Assembly (NCBI GenBank): GCA_028280345.1
Contig: JANQLY010000005.1
Coordinates: forward strand, 303,427-367,426
Reading direction: 5' to 3'
DNA: 64,000 bases
Source: Pseudomonadales bacterium
Lineage (GTDB): Bacteria; Pseudomonadota; Gammaproteobacteria; Pseudomonadales; UBA7239
Part shown: piece by piece, positions 38,129 to 47,075 of the stretch
How positions within the stretch are numbered: position 1 is the stretch's first letter
How the letters are laid out: each line of letters begins with the position of its first letter
Notes under the pieces: model-generated
What the model was told of the DNA's origin: nothing
Database searches by the model: none
Seen by the model: only the letters and a program-made list of their open reading frames with translations
Translations under genes and position numbers: made by a program

Positions 38129-38716
38129 ATGCAACTCTACGGAAGTTATACCTCACCTTTTGTGCGCCATTGTCGCATCGCTCTGCTTGAAACAGGGCTC
38201 GACTGCGAGTTTGTAGAAACTGATGCCAAAGCCAGTGCGCAACTCTCGCCGACGCGACGCGTACCGTTTTTACACGATGAGCAAAATAGCAAAGTTATTC
38301 AGCTCACAGATTCCAGTGCCATTCTCAAATATCTGCGTGAAAAAAGTGGCGCAGCCTTTCTTGAGCATGTCGACGACTACGAGATGTTTTGCCTTGGCAA
38401 TACCTTGCTTGACACGGCTATCAATCTGTTTTTCCTGGAGAAAGATGGCCTTGGCCCTGAGCAGAGTGCCTATCTCTCGCGTCAGCAAGCGCGCATTGAC
38501 AGTGGTCTTGCCGAGCTGAATAAACGCTGTGGTGAAAAACCGTTACCGGATTCAGGGCCCTGGCACGATGGTTGGTTGCGAGTTGCCTGTTTTCTTGCCT
38601 GGGCGTTGTTTCGTGAACGTATTGTGCTGGCAGGCAAGGGTTATCATCATTTGGAGCAGTTGCTTGAGATGATGGCAAGTTATCCGCCGTTTACAGAAAC
38701 AGCTCCGCCGGGATAG
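38129..38716 (+). CDS. Glutathione S-transferase family protein
   Basis: N-terminal thioredoxin-like domain MQLYGSYTSPFVRHCRIALLE, VPFLHDEQN with the cis-Pro, and DSSAILKYLRE for glutathione contact; the C-terminal helical domain is shorter than usual. 195 aa. Unlike the GST at 32282 it is a stand-alone gene; dinB follows after 66 bp. Substrate unknown. Confidence 0.85.
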   Translation: MQLYGSYTSPFVRHCRIALLETGLDCEFVETDAKASAQLSPTRRVPFLHDEQNSKVIQLTDSSAILKYLREKSGAAFLEHVDDYEMFCLGNTLLDTAINLFFLEKDGLGPEQSAYLSRQQARIDSGLAELNKRCGEKPLPDSGPWHDGWLRVACFLAWALFRERIVLAGKGYHHLEQLLEMMASYPPFTETAPPG

Positions 38717-38782
38717 AACCTCCCTGGAGCCAATAATCCGTTTATAACACTTTGTGCGTATAACAATTTATCATCTACAACA

Positions 38783-39853
38783 ATGAAGAAAATTATCCAT
38801 GTGGATGCTGACTCGTTCTTTGCCTCCATAGAAATGCGCGACAACCCCGAGCTTGCCACTCAGCCGCTGGCGGTTGGCGGTCAGCCCGGGCAGCGTGGTG
38901 TGGTAGCCACCTGTAACTATCTTGCACGGGAATATGGTATTCACTCTGCCATGTCTTCTTCACTGGCGCAGCGCAAGTGCCCGCAACTCGTGTTTGTAAA
39001 ACCGCGCTTTGCGGTTTATAAGGAAGTCTCGCAACAGATTCATGAAATATTTCACGACTATACCGACCTGATAGAACCGCTTTCTCTCGATGAAGCCTAT
39101 CTTGATGTCAGTGCGTGTACGCAGCATCAAGGTAGCGCTACCCTGATTGCCGAGGAAATTCGGCAGCGGGTGCGCGATAGCATCGGTGTAACAGTCTCTG
39201 CCGGTGTAGCACCGAACAAATTTCTTGCCAAAGTCGCGAGTGATTGGAACAAACCCGACGGAGTCTTTGTGATTACCCCGGCACAAGTGGAGAATTTTGT
39301 GCGGGAATTGCCGGTAAAGAAAATTAATGGAGTGGGCCGAAAAACTGCAGAAAAACTCGCTGCCAAAGGCATTTATACCTGTGGCGATCTGCAAGCTTAT
39401 AACCTCACTGAAACGGTTGCGTTGATGGGCAGTTTTGGTGAACGCCTGTATCAGATGTGTCGCGGCATTGATCGTCGGGAAGTCAAGACCAGCCGTATCC
39501 GTAAATCTTGCTCGGTTGAGACAACTTACCACAACGACATTAGTGATCCTCAGCAAATTGCAGCAGCGATAGACACGCTGCTGGAAGAGTTGCGTGAGCG
39601 CTTTGCCAGACACCGGGAACACTATGTGCCGACCAGCCGTATCGTGAAAATCAAATACTTCGATTTCCAACAGACTACCGCCGAAGAAGCAATCAGTGAC
39701 TACGCCACACCCTGGGACAGTGAGGCACCTTTCCGAAGTCTTGCGGCCAAAGCCTGGCAGCGGCAGAGCAAGGCGGTGCGCCTGCTCGGTGTCGGTGTGA
39801 AGCTCAAGACCCTCGAACAGTTTGACAAGCAGCAGCAATATTCACTGTTCTAG
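38783..39853 (+). CDS. dinB: DNA polymerase IV
   Basis: Y-family translesion polymerase. Palm-domain metal residues lie in HVDADSFFASIE (Asp8) and SLDEAYLDV; the steric-gate aromatic is in SFFASIE; helix-hairpin-helix VKKINGVGRKTAEKLAAKGI follows. The C-terminus QQQYSLF fits the beta-clamp binding motif (QxxLF type). 356 aa is typical. I saw no convincing LexA box directly upstream. Confidence 0.96.
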   Translation: MKKIIHVDADSFFASIEMRDNPELATQPLAVGGQPGQRGVVATCNYLAREYGIHSAMSSSLAQRKCPQLVFVKPRFAVYKEVSQQIHEIFHDYTDLIEPLSLDEAYLDVSACTQHQGSATLIAEEIRQRVRDSIGVTVSAGVAPNKFLAKVASDWNKPDGVFVITPAQVENFVRELPVKKINGVGRKTAEKLAAKGIYTCGDLQAYNLTETVALMGSFGERLYQMCRGIDRREVKTSRIRKSCSVETTYHNDISDPQQIAAAIDTLLEELRERFARHREHYVPTSRIVKIKYFDFQQTTAEEAISDYATPWDSEAPFRSLAAKAWQRQSKAVRLLGVGVKLKTLEQFDKQQQYSLF

Positions 39854-39969
39854 CCGGGTTTCCAGGTTTTCTATACTAATTTTTTGTATTAGCGTGTCGC
39901 CGCTGGGTGTTTATTAACCAGTTATTTATTAATCGATCATTTAAGCTACACGCGGGAAAGGGGATAACA

Positions 39970-40764
39970 ATGCGCAGAGTTATTTTTAACCAGAAGGGTG
40001 GTGTCGGAAAAACCAGTATTACTTGCAATCTGGCGGCAATCAGTGCGTCGCGGGGCAAGCGCTGCCTGGCTATAGATCTTGATGTACAGTGCAATACATC
40101 GGAATATCTGCTCGGTGAAGACTTTATGCGTGAAGAAAATGCTGCCGAGTTTTTCAAGCAGTTCATTACCATCTTTACTCGCAATCGTGAGCCGCAAAAA
40201 TTTGCTCACGAGACGCCTTATGAAAACCTGTTTATTTTGCCTGCATCGCCAGAACTTGCAACGATAGAGCGTGAACTCGAAAGCCGCCATAAAATATTTA
40301 AATTGCGCGATGCGCTGATTACCCTCAGCGAAGACTTTGATGAAATTTATATCGACACACCACCGGCGCTGAATTTCTACAGTCGCGCTGCGATGATTGC
40401 CGCAGAAGAATTGTTGATTCCATTTGATTGCGACAGTTTTTCAAGACAGGCGCTAAATAATTTACTTGGTTCAGTTGAAGAAATCCGTGAGGATCACAAC
40501 AGTGAACTGGTGCTCAAGGGTATTGTCGTCAATCAATTTCAGGCCCAGGCTAAATTGCCGACCCAGCTCATTGACGCCATGCTTGAGGATGAGCTGCCAG
40601 TACTTGAACCCTATTTGTCGAGCTCGGTGAAGGTCAAGGAATCTCGCCAGCGCCACAAGCCATTAGTGTATATGGCGTCAAAACATAAAGTCAGTGAACA
40701 GTACGCTGCGCTCTATGACAGCTTGTCAGAAAAACAGACATTGGCTTCGCAAACCGCTGCATAA
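39970..40764 (+). CDS. ParA-family ATPase without a partner ParB
   Basis: Deviant Walker A KGGVGKTS with signature Lys at residues 9 and 14, DLDVQCNTSEYLLG (A'), and Walker B IYIDTPPAL. 264 aa with ATG at 39970 preceded by AAAGGGGA; the open frame extends upstream to 39907 but that part is not typical. No ParB or centromere-like repeat is adjacent, so it is an orphan that may position another cellular structure or protein. Followed by 178 bp of non-coding sequence. Confidence 0.85.
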   Translation: MRRVIFNQKGGVGKTSITCNLAAISASRGKRCLAIDLDVQCNTSEYLLGEDFMREENAAEFFKQFITIFTRNREPQKFAHETPYENLFILPASPELATIERELESRHKIFKLRDALITLSEDFDEIYIDTPPALNFYSRAAMIAAEELLIPFDCDSFSRQALNNLLGSVEEIREDHNSELVLKGIVVNQFQAQAKLPTQLIDAMLEDELPVLEPYLSSSVKVKESRQRHKPLVYMASKHKVSEQYAALYDSLSEKQTLASQTAA

Positions 40765-40942
40765 AGCCTGTATTTAGCGTAAATTTTGCGGAATAGAGCG
40801 CGTTTTTGAGATTAAGAGGAGGTTATTAACTTGTAAAAAGTGCTAAACTGCGCCGGTAAAACCTTCATCAGGCATGACGCCTGTAGCAGATGAAGTATGT
40901 GAAGTATATAGGGTGCAGTTACACAGGAGGACGCGCACGCGC

Positions 40943-41374
40943 ATGAATACAATGACCGACTCCAATATTACAACAAGAATAAACTGGAAAATTATAGTGC
41001 TTCGCATTGTGTTGGGCATTATCTTATTAGCCAATCTCTTGACTATTATTTCGTTTAGCGTTGATATGGATATGGCGGTTAAAATGTATGGCGGCGAGAT
41101 GGTTGACGATCTACACCGTTTTTCCGGCGCAACGCTCGCGGCAGCCGTCTTTTCATTCAGTGTTGCAGCAGCGTTGGCTATGTCTGACCCCTATGAGTAT
41201 CGGAGCTTGGTATTACTGCTGATTATTTTTCATTTCATGACCGTTTGTGTCGATGTTGTACTGTTGCTTAATGGCTTTAATAAATCAGATGTATTGTTGC
41301 CGCAAGCGATTTATGATGGTTTGATTACTGTGACATTGCTCATTTGTTATCCGGCTACCAAACGTCTTGTATAA
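40943..41374 (+). CDS. Small four-helix membrane protein
   Basis: 143 aa with hydrophobic segments at about 14-38, 58-80, 86-106 and 115-136; no recognised domain. CAGGAGG at 40924-40930 supports ATG 40943 (or ATG 40952 nine bases later); the frame is open upstream to 40874. It sits between parA and tatD. Function unknown. Confidence 0.65.
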   Translation: MNTMTDSNITTRINWKIIVLRIVLGIILLANLLTIISFSVDMDMAVKMYGGEMVDDLHRFSGATLAAAVFSFSVAAALAMSDPYEYRSLVLLLIIFHFMTVCVDVVLLLNGFNKSDVLLPQAIYDGLITVTLLICYPATKRLV

Positions 41375-41399
41375 AGCGTTTTAATAATGATCGCGTTCT

Positions 41400-42191
41400 A
41401 TGTTGATTGATATCGGTGTCAACTTAACCAATAAACGTTTTCAAAAAGATCTGCCCGATGTCCTGGCGCGAGCACAGGAAAACCAGGTCGCTCATATGGT
41501 TGTGACAGGAACGTCTGCGGACAATAGCCGCAAAGCGTTTGAACTGGCTAGCCATTATCCACAGCTACTGAGCAGTACTGCTGGCGTACACCCACACGAT
41601 GCAAGTGGCTGGAATAATGCAGTGGAAAAACAGATTCGCGATCTGCTGGATCATTCCTGCGTGGTGGCAGTGGGTGAGTGTGGTCTCGACTTTAACCGCG
41701 ACTTTTCACCTCGCGATCAGCAGAAAACGTGTTTCGCTGCACAATTGGCATTGGCTGTCGAAAAGGAAATGCCAGTGTTTATGCACGAGCGCGATGCACA
41801 TCAGTGCTTTGTAGAAATACTGAGTACCTATCGTGCGCAGCTTGGTGCGGTGGTTGTCCACTGCTTTACCGGTGACCGTGAGCAACTCAAAGCCTATCTT
41901 GATATGGATTGCCATATCGGCGTGACAGGTTGGGTCTGTGATGAGCGTCGTGGTCAGGATTTGCGCGATGCGGTTAGTTATATTCCCGCAGACCGGCTGA
42001 TGATAGAAACAGACGCTCCGTACCTCACGCCGCGTACTATCAAGCCAAAACCCAAAGACGGACGCAATGAGCCGGCGTTTTTGCCTTATGTGCTGCGTGA
42101 ACTGGCGTTATTGCGCGGTGTATCAGAGCAGCAGCTGATGGAAGAAACGCGGGTTACGGCGCAAAACTTCTTCTGCTTGCCCGCGAATTAG
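41400..42191 (+). CDS. tatD: TatD-type metal-dependent deoxyribonuclease
   Basis: Amidohydrolase-fold nuclease. The N-terminus IDIGVNLTNKRF (instead of the THCHL of paralogues) matches E. coli TatD itself; further family blocks are STAGVHPHDASGW, VAVGECGLDFNRDFS, MHERDAH, VVHCFTGDREQ, GVTGWVCDERRG and LIETDAPYLTPR. 263 aa is typical. Role is 3'-5' exonuclease activity in DNA repair/degradation. Its stop overlaps that of the convergent SDR by four bases. Confidence 0.92.
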   Translation: MLIDIGVNLTNKRFQKDLPDVLARAQENQVAHMVVTGTSADNSRKAFELASHYPQLLSSTAGVHPHDASGWNNAVEKQIRDLLDHSCVVAVGECGLDFNRDFSPRDQQKTCFAAQLALAVEKEMPVFMHERDAHQCFVEILSTYRAQLGAVVVHCFTGDREQLKAYLDMDCHIGVTGWVCDERRGQDLRDAVSYIPADRLMIETDAPYLTPRTIKPKPKDGRNEPAFLPYVLRELALLRGVSEQQLMEETRVTAQNFFCLPAN

Positions 42192-43012
42192 TCGATTAAA
42201 TGTTTTGCCATTAACAGATTGATGCGCTCGTATAACCAGGGCCACCATTGTTTTGTGGCGCGTTTGAATTTTTCATCAAGGCCGATCACGACGAGTCCCT
42301 TGCGTTTTAACATGGCGCGTACCGATAGTCGCGCAACCTTTTCCGGTGATGAGCCGACAAATTTTGGTACAGAGGTAGTCTGTTCACGGCAGCGTTGGTC
42401 ACGGTATTCCGATTTTTCTGCCAGTGGAGTGTGAACAAACCCCGGGCAAACCGTGGTGACGGAAATATTATGGCGTTTAACTTCCGCGCGCAGTGCCTCG
42501 CTAAAAGCCTGCACGCCCGCTTTGGTCAGTCCATAAGCAGCGGCACCAGGCGGTGTTGCCACGGCAGAGGCCGAACAGGTAAAGGCGATATGGCCACCAC
42601 CATGTTCAATCATCTGTGGGAGTAGCAGGTGAGTAAGTTTTAGCGGCGCATCAAGGTTTACTGTCCGGAGGCGTTCGACATCCTCCCAGTGTAGATTTCT
42701 TACCTGGCCGAGTACCATCATGCCGGCATTGTTGTACAAAATATCAATGCGCGCTGACAGTGCCCGAGCTTCTTCGACGGTGCGCTCAATATCACCGGCG
42801 ACAAGAAAATTACTAATAATCGTGCCGAGTACCTGTTGTTGAAGTTGATAAAGATTAATGGTTTCGTCAAGTGCTGCCTGATCAATGTCTGTAAGAATAA
42901 GTTGGGCGCCCTGTTGCGCGAGCTCGTTAGCGAGGCAGCGTCCAATACCGGAGCCGGCGCCCGTGAGCAGGGCTGTCTTTCCCGCAAGTGGCTTTGATGT
43001 CTTTGAAGTCAC
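42188..43012 (-). CDS. Short-chain dehydrogenase/reductase
   Basis: Rossmann motif TGAGSGIGRCLANELA (about residues 16-31), Asp in ILTDIDQ suggesting NAD preference, YNNAGMMVLG, catalytic CSASA and YGLTKAGVQAF. 274 aa with a C-terminal extension that is basic and hydrophobic. Overlaps tatD tail-to-tail by four bases. Substrate unknown. Confidence 0.88.
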   Translation of the reverse strand: MTSKTSKPLAGKTALLTGAGSGIGRCLANELAQQGAQLILTDIDQAALDETINLYQLQQQVLGTIISNFLVAGDIERTVEEARALSARIDILYNNAGMMVLGQVRNLHWEDVERLRTVNLDAPLKLTHLLLPQMIEHGGGHIAFTCSASAVATPPGAAAYGLTKAGVQAFSEALRAEVKRHNISVTTVCPGFVHTPLAEKSEYRDQRCREQTTSVPKFVGSSPEKVARLSVRAMLKRKGLVVIGLDEKFKRATKQWWPWLYERINLLMAKHLID

Positions 43013-43178
43013 GGTAAACGTCTATCTTCTATATAGTTATTGGCGTGTCATCTTAACGGTACTTAATCTCTAAATAAAGCCGGGTTATACCAAAGGCTAT
43101 AGTAAATTAGACACTTGTCCCTGGGGAGTACACTAAAAAAATGTTATCTTTGGCAGATAGCGAATTGCCTGGAGCATT

Positions 43179-44063
43179 ATGAGTTTAAGCGGTTACTACC
43201 TCGGCTGTCCCCAATGGACACTGGCCTCAATCCCCCGCGATGGACATGGTGAAAAAACGACATCAGCGCTATCGGCCTATAGTCAGTTGTTTAATACAGT
43301 GGAGGGTAATACTACTTTTTATCAACAGCCCACACCGGAAACGGTGCAGCGTTGGGCACAGCAAGTGCCGGAACACTTTCGTTTCTGTTTTAAATTCCCA
43401 CAAAATATCACCCACCGTGCGCAGTTGCGCCACGCCGCTGCCGAAGTCGATGAGTTTTTACAGCGCATGGCGCCGTTACAAGAAAAGCTTGGCCCATTTA
43501 TGCTGCAATTGCCAGCCAGTTTTTCCCCTGATGATCTCGGTGTGTTGACGCGATTTTTACAACGTTTGCCCACAGAGTTTGCTTACACTGTCGAGCTGCG
43601 CCACAAGGGTTTCTTTGCTATGGATGATACTGAACAACGCTTGAATACTATGCTTGAACAGGAGCAGGTGGGACGTGTGATGTTCGATAGTATTGCCTTG
43701 TTTAAAAGCAATGCGACAGATAAAGCTACGCAAGATGCGCAGCGAAAGAAGCCGCGGTTGCCGGTACACCCGGTAGTAACGAGTAAATATCCATTGGTAC
43801 GTTTTGTGGGTGGCCCGAATCCGCAAGCCAATAAACCTTACTATGAACGCTGGGCCGATAAACTGGCAGACTGGCTGGAGCAGGGTGTCGAGCCTTACTG
43901 GTTTGCCCATATGCCTGACAATCATTTTTCGCCGCAGTTGGCAGAGGTGTTTCATAAAACCCTGCAGGCGCGTACAGATAAATCGTTAGGAGATTTGTCA
44001 TTGGATAGGGCCTCGTTGGATAGGGCCGGGGTAGAAACGCAGGAACAAATCGGTTTGTTTTAA
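43179..44063 (+). CDS. DUF72 family protein
   Basis: TIM-barrel-like DUF72 protein (YecE family): YYLGCPQWTLASIP at the N-terminus, YSQLFNTVEGNTTFYQQP, FRFCFKFPQNITH, LGPFMLQLPASF, YTVELRHKGFF and WFAHMPDNHFSP. 294 aa. GGAG at 43171 precedes ATG 43179. Near the C-terminus a short in-frame tandem repeat encodes LDRAS-LDRAG (about 43999-44030). Biochemical role unknown. Confidence 0.88.
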   Translation: MSLSGYYLGCPQWTLASIPRDGHGEKTTSALSAYSQLFNTVEGNTTFYQQPTPETVQRWAQQVPEHFRFCFKFPQNITHRAQLRHAAAEVDEFLQRMAPLQEKLGPFMLQLPASFSPDDLGVLTRFLQRLPTEFAYTVELRHKGFFAMDDTEQRLNTMLEQEQVGRVMFDSIALFKSNATDKATQDAQRKKPRLPVHPVVTSKYPLVRFVGGPNPQANKPYYERWADKLADWLEQGVEPYWFAHMPDNHFSPQLAEVFHKTLQARTDKSLGDLSLDRASLDRAGVETQEQIGLF

Positions 44064-44096
44064 GGTTTGTGTTCTAAAAAATGTGTACAGGAGGAA

Positions 44097-45626
44097 TCAG
44101 GGCTGTCGCAATCGTGCGCGTATCCATTTAAATAGTCGGTACACTATATACAATGTCGCAAGGCCAACGGCAAGGAACACGGCCAGCATGCTACCGATAC
44201 CGTAATAAAGATATTTTTGATCAGAATGATCCGCAGGCAAAGCAACCGGTTGCGTGGCTCGCCCCTGATGTTGTTGCGCATGTTCGCGAAAGTCATCAAG
44301 CAGTGCACTGAGCTCGGCAACCTTGTCCGGATGTTGTGCAGCGAGGTTAACGGATTCACCAGGATCGTTATCGAGATCGAACAGCTCCAGCTTGCGATGG
44401 TACTGTCCGATTTTAATCAATGGATCGAGAAAGCGCGGATAAAAACCGCGGCGTGGTAGTACCAGTTTCCAGTTGCCGGAGCGTACCGCAGCAAACTCAT
44501 GCTCCTGCGATGTAATATTCGGAATGCGCACCTGAAAATAATAAAATGGCGTTTCTTCGCGCACACCGCGATTAGCGAGTACCGCTGTCAGGCTTCTGCC
44601 ATCAATAATACGGTCTTCCGGTAGTGGCGCTCCAGCCAGCGTAGCAAAAGTGGGAAACCAATCCATCATATTTGCCGCAAGGGTGTATTGAGTGCCAGCG
44701 GGAATAGTATTGGGCCAGCGTGCCAGTAACGGCACACGTTGGCCACCTTCATAGGGCATCGATTTGCCGCCGCGTAGTTCACCGGCCGAGCCGCCATGGG
44801 AGCGCATCGCGAGCATCGGACCGTTATCACTGGTAAAAACTACGAGCGTATTGTCGGCAATACCGCTGCGTTCCAGTTGCTGTAAAATTTTCCCGACTGA
44901 CCAGTCGAGCTCTTCCACCACATCGCCGTATAAACCTCCCGCAGAACGGCCGGCAAACTCCGGTGATACGTACAAGGGTACGTGGGGCATATTGTGAGCA
45001 ATATAAAGAAAGAATGGGCGGTCGCGATGTTGCTCAATAAACGTCAACGCTTTTTGGGTGTAGCGTTGCGTTAACAAGCGTTGGTCGATAGGTTCGAGTT
45101 CTATGTCGCGGTTCTCATACCAGTAAAAGTTTCCCATATCGTTGGAGTGAGGGGTGCCATAAAATTCATCAAAGCCCTGGTTCCACGGCATATGACGATC
45201 AAGCATGCCCAGATGCCACTTGCCAATCAGGCCGGTGTGATAGCCCGCTTGCTGCAACAGTTCTGCAATCGTGATTTCACTTTGTGGCATGCCTTCAATA
45301 CTGTCGTGGTAATACACCGTATTAACACCGGAGCGAAATGGATAGCGACCGGTTAATAGCGCCGCACGGGACGGAGAGCATACATTCGAGGCTGCGTAAA
45401 AGCTTGTAAATTTCATGCCCCGGGTTGCAAGAGAATCGATATTGGGCGTGCTGATGGTTGTGGAACCGAAGGAGGTCAAATCTCCGTAACCGAGATCATC
45501 GGCAAAAATAAAAATAATATTGGGCCGGCTCGCTGCCTGTGCCGATGAAATAAAGGCTAAAACCAGCCAGATTATTGCGAGGTGTTTGCAAAATATCAGC
45601 TTTCTATTGTTTTGGCTCTTTTGCAT
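44097..45626 (-). CDS. Membrane-anchored sulfatase
   Basis: Alkaline-phosphatase-superfamily sulfatase. Signal peptide to about residue 32 (SSAQAASRP), metal-binding FADDLGYGD, and the formylglycine motif CSPSRAALLTG with Cys83 as the residue to be oxidised; GKWHLG and DNGP follow. A C-terminal transmembrane helix (about 470-495) and basic tail would anchor the enzyme, with the catalytic domain in the periplasm. No formylglycine-generating enzyme (FGE or anSME) is in the window. 509 aa. Confidence 0.92.
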   Translation of the reverse strand: MQKSQNNRKLIFCKHLAIIWLVLAFISSAQAASRPNIIFIFADDLGYGDLTSFGSTTISTPNIDSLATRGMKFTSFYAASNVCSPSRAALLTGRYPFRSGVNTVYYHDSIEGMPQSEITIAELLQQAGYHTGLIGKWHLGMLDRHMPWNQGFDEFYGTPHSNDMGNFYWYENRDIELEPIDQRLLTQRYTQKALTFIEQHRDRPFFLYIAHNMPHVPLYVSPEFAGRSAGGLYGDVVEELDWSVGKILQQLERSGIADNTLVVFTSDNGPMLAMRSHGGSAGELRGGKSMPYEGGQRVPLLARWPNTIPAGTQYTLAANMMDWFPTFATLAGAPLPEDRIIDGRSLTAVLANRGVREETPFYYFQVRIPNITSQEHEFAAVRSGNWKLVLPRRGFYPRFLDPLIKIGQYHRKLELFDLDNDPGESVNLAAQHPDKVAELSALLDDFREHAQQHQGRATQPVALPADHSDQKYLYYGIGSMLAVFLAVGLATLYIVYRLFKWIRARLRQP

Positions 45627-45749
45627 AGAGAATATAGGGTTGAATGACGATTGAAAAACTACTGCTTTAACGGCACACTGTCAAACCCTGATGTCTGATT
45701 ATCAACAGACAGGGTGATACGGGTATAAAAAGTATCAGGCACGCTTTCA

Positions 45750-47075
45750 ATGCCAGCAGGAATAAACAGGAATAAAAAAGCAGTGATAAAAGTCGTACGC
45801 TTCCTTATAGGTATTTGTTGTCTTTCACCAGGTTTACTACTGTTCGGGTTGGTATCGTTTTCCCATGCTGAAGAAGATGCAGCCAAGGTGTTATTTGAAA
45901 ATCGCCAGGCGTATGTATTTCAGGTCAAGGTGATTGACAAGGGTTCGGGCAATAAATCCAGTATTGGTTCAGGCTTTCTTATTGACAGTGAGGGAACTAT
46001 TGCCACCAACTATCATGTGGTGTCCGACTATATTCTCGAACCTGATCAATATCGCGTGGAGATACTTGATCACAACAATAATCTCTATCCGGTGGAGATT
46101 CTCAACTTTGATGTGATCCACGATCTCGCGTTAATTCGCAGTGCCGAAGTTACCAGCGATGCATTCTTTATCCGACAGGATCGACAGTTGGCAAAAGGAG
46201 AGCGTATTTTCTCCCTCGGCAATCCTCACGATCTGGGCATGGTGATTATCGAAGGTAACTATAATGGTCTCGTGGAAGGTTCACGCTACGAGAAATATCT
46301 GTTCTCCGGTTCACTTAACGGTGGCATGAGTGGAGGGCCGGCGCTGGACAGAGATGGCCAGGTTATCGGTATTAACGTATCAAAAGGTGGGGAGCAACTG
46401 AGTTTTCTCGTGCCAGTGAAGCACCTTAACGAGCTGATTGCAAAGGCGGCAGATGAAAACGGAGTTGTCGCCCGGGAAGACTATAAGACTTATATTCTTA
46501 CTGCGTTGCTTGAGGATCAGGATGCCTATTTTAGTGACTTGCTTGATAAGGATTGGCCAGTAAAAGATTTTCAGAATTATACCTTGCCGGACAAAATTGA
46601 TGCGTCACTCAAGTGCTGGGGCCACACTGTCGATAAGGAAGAAAAGAAATATAACGAAATATATCGCTACTGCCGCACAGAAGATGAGATTTATATCTCC
46701 GGCGATCTCTATACCGGACGTTTTTCCTACTACTATGGTTATCTCGATACTGACGAGCTGAATCGCGTACAGTTTTACAATCTGTTGCAGGAAAACTTTG
46801 AGACAGGAAGATTCAGAAATGGCTATGAGGGAGATACCACCAATTTTATCTGCCATGACGATACCACGCTGATTAATGATTCCAACTGGAAAGTGACCAC
46901 CTGCATACGTGAATACGTGGATTACCGCGGTATTTATGATACCGCATTGATTGCTACGAGTATTGATCAGAGCCATGCCGCCTTGACAGTGCATATCAAG
47001 ATGCAGGGAATTGACCGGAATAATATTAAAAATATGCACAACAAATTTTTGCGGGAGATTGTATGGAAACAATAG
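45750..47075 (+). CDS. Secreted trypsin-like serine protease
   Basis: Chymotrypsin-fold protease (S1C/DegP-like catalytic domain without a PDZ domain) with signal peptide to about residue 40 and catalytic triad His89 (NYHVVSD), Asp125 (HDLALI) and Ser194 (NGGMSGGPA). The C-terminal half (about 240-441) is an unrecognised domain with several cysteines. Two starts are possible: ATG 45750, or GTG 45783 which has a better AGGA ribosome-binding site. Its 3' end overlaps the FHA gene by 13 bp. Confidence 0.85.
   Translation: MPAGINRNKKAVIKVVRFLIGICCLSPGLLLFGLVSFSHAEEDAAKVLFENRQAYVFQVKVIDKGSGNKSSIGSGFLIDSEGTIATNYHVVSDYILEPDQYRVEILDHNNNLYPVEILNFDVIHDLALIRSAEVTSDAFFIRQDRQLAKGERIFSLGNPHDLGMVIIEGNYNGLVEGSRYEKYLFSGSLNGGMSGGPALDRDGQVIGINVSKGGEQLSFLVPVKHLNELIAKAADENGVVAREDYKTYILTALLEDQDAYFSDLLDKDWPVKDFQNYTLPDKIDASLKCWGHTVDKEEKKYNEIYRYCRTEDEIYISGDLYTGRFSYYYGYLDTDELNRVQFYNLLQENFETGRFRNGYEGDTTNFICHDDTTLINDSNWKVTTCIREYVDYRGIYDTALIATSIDQSHAALTVHIKMQGIDRNNIKNMHNKFLREIVWKQ

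Noticed and set aside
38960..39838. 292-aa open frame antisense to dinB
   Set aside because: Shadow of dinB; no signal of independent coding.
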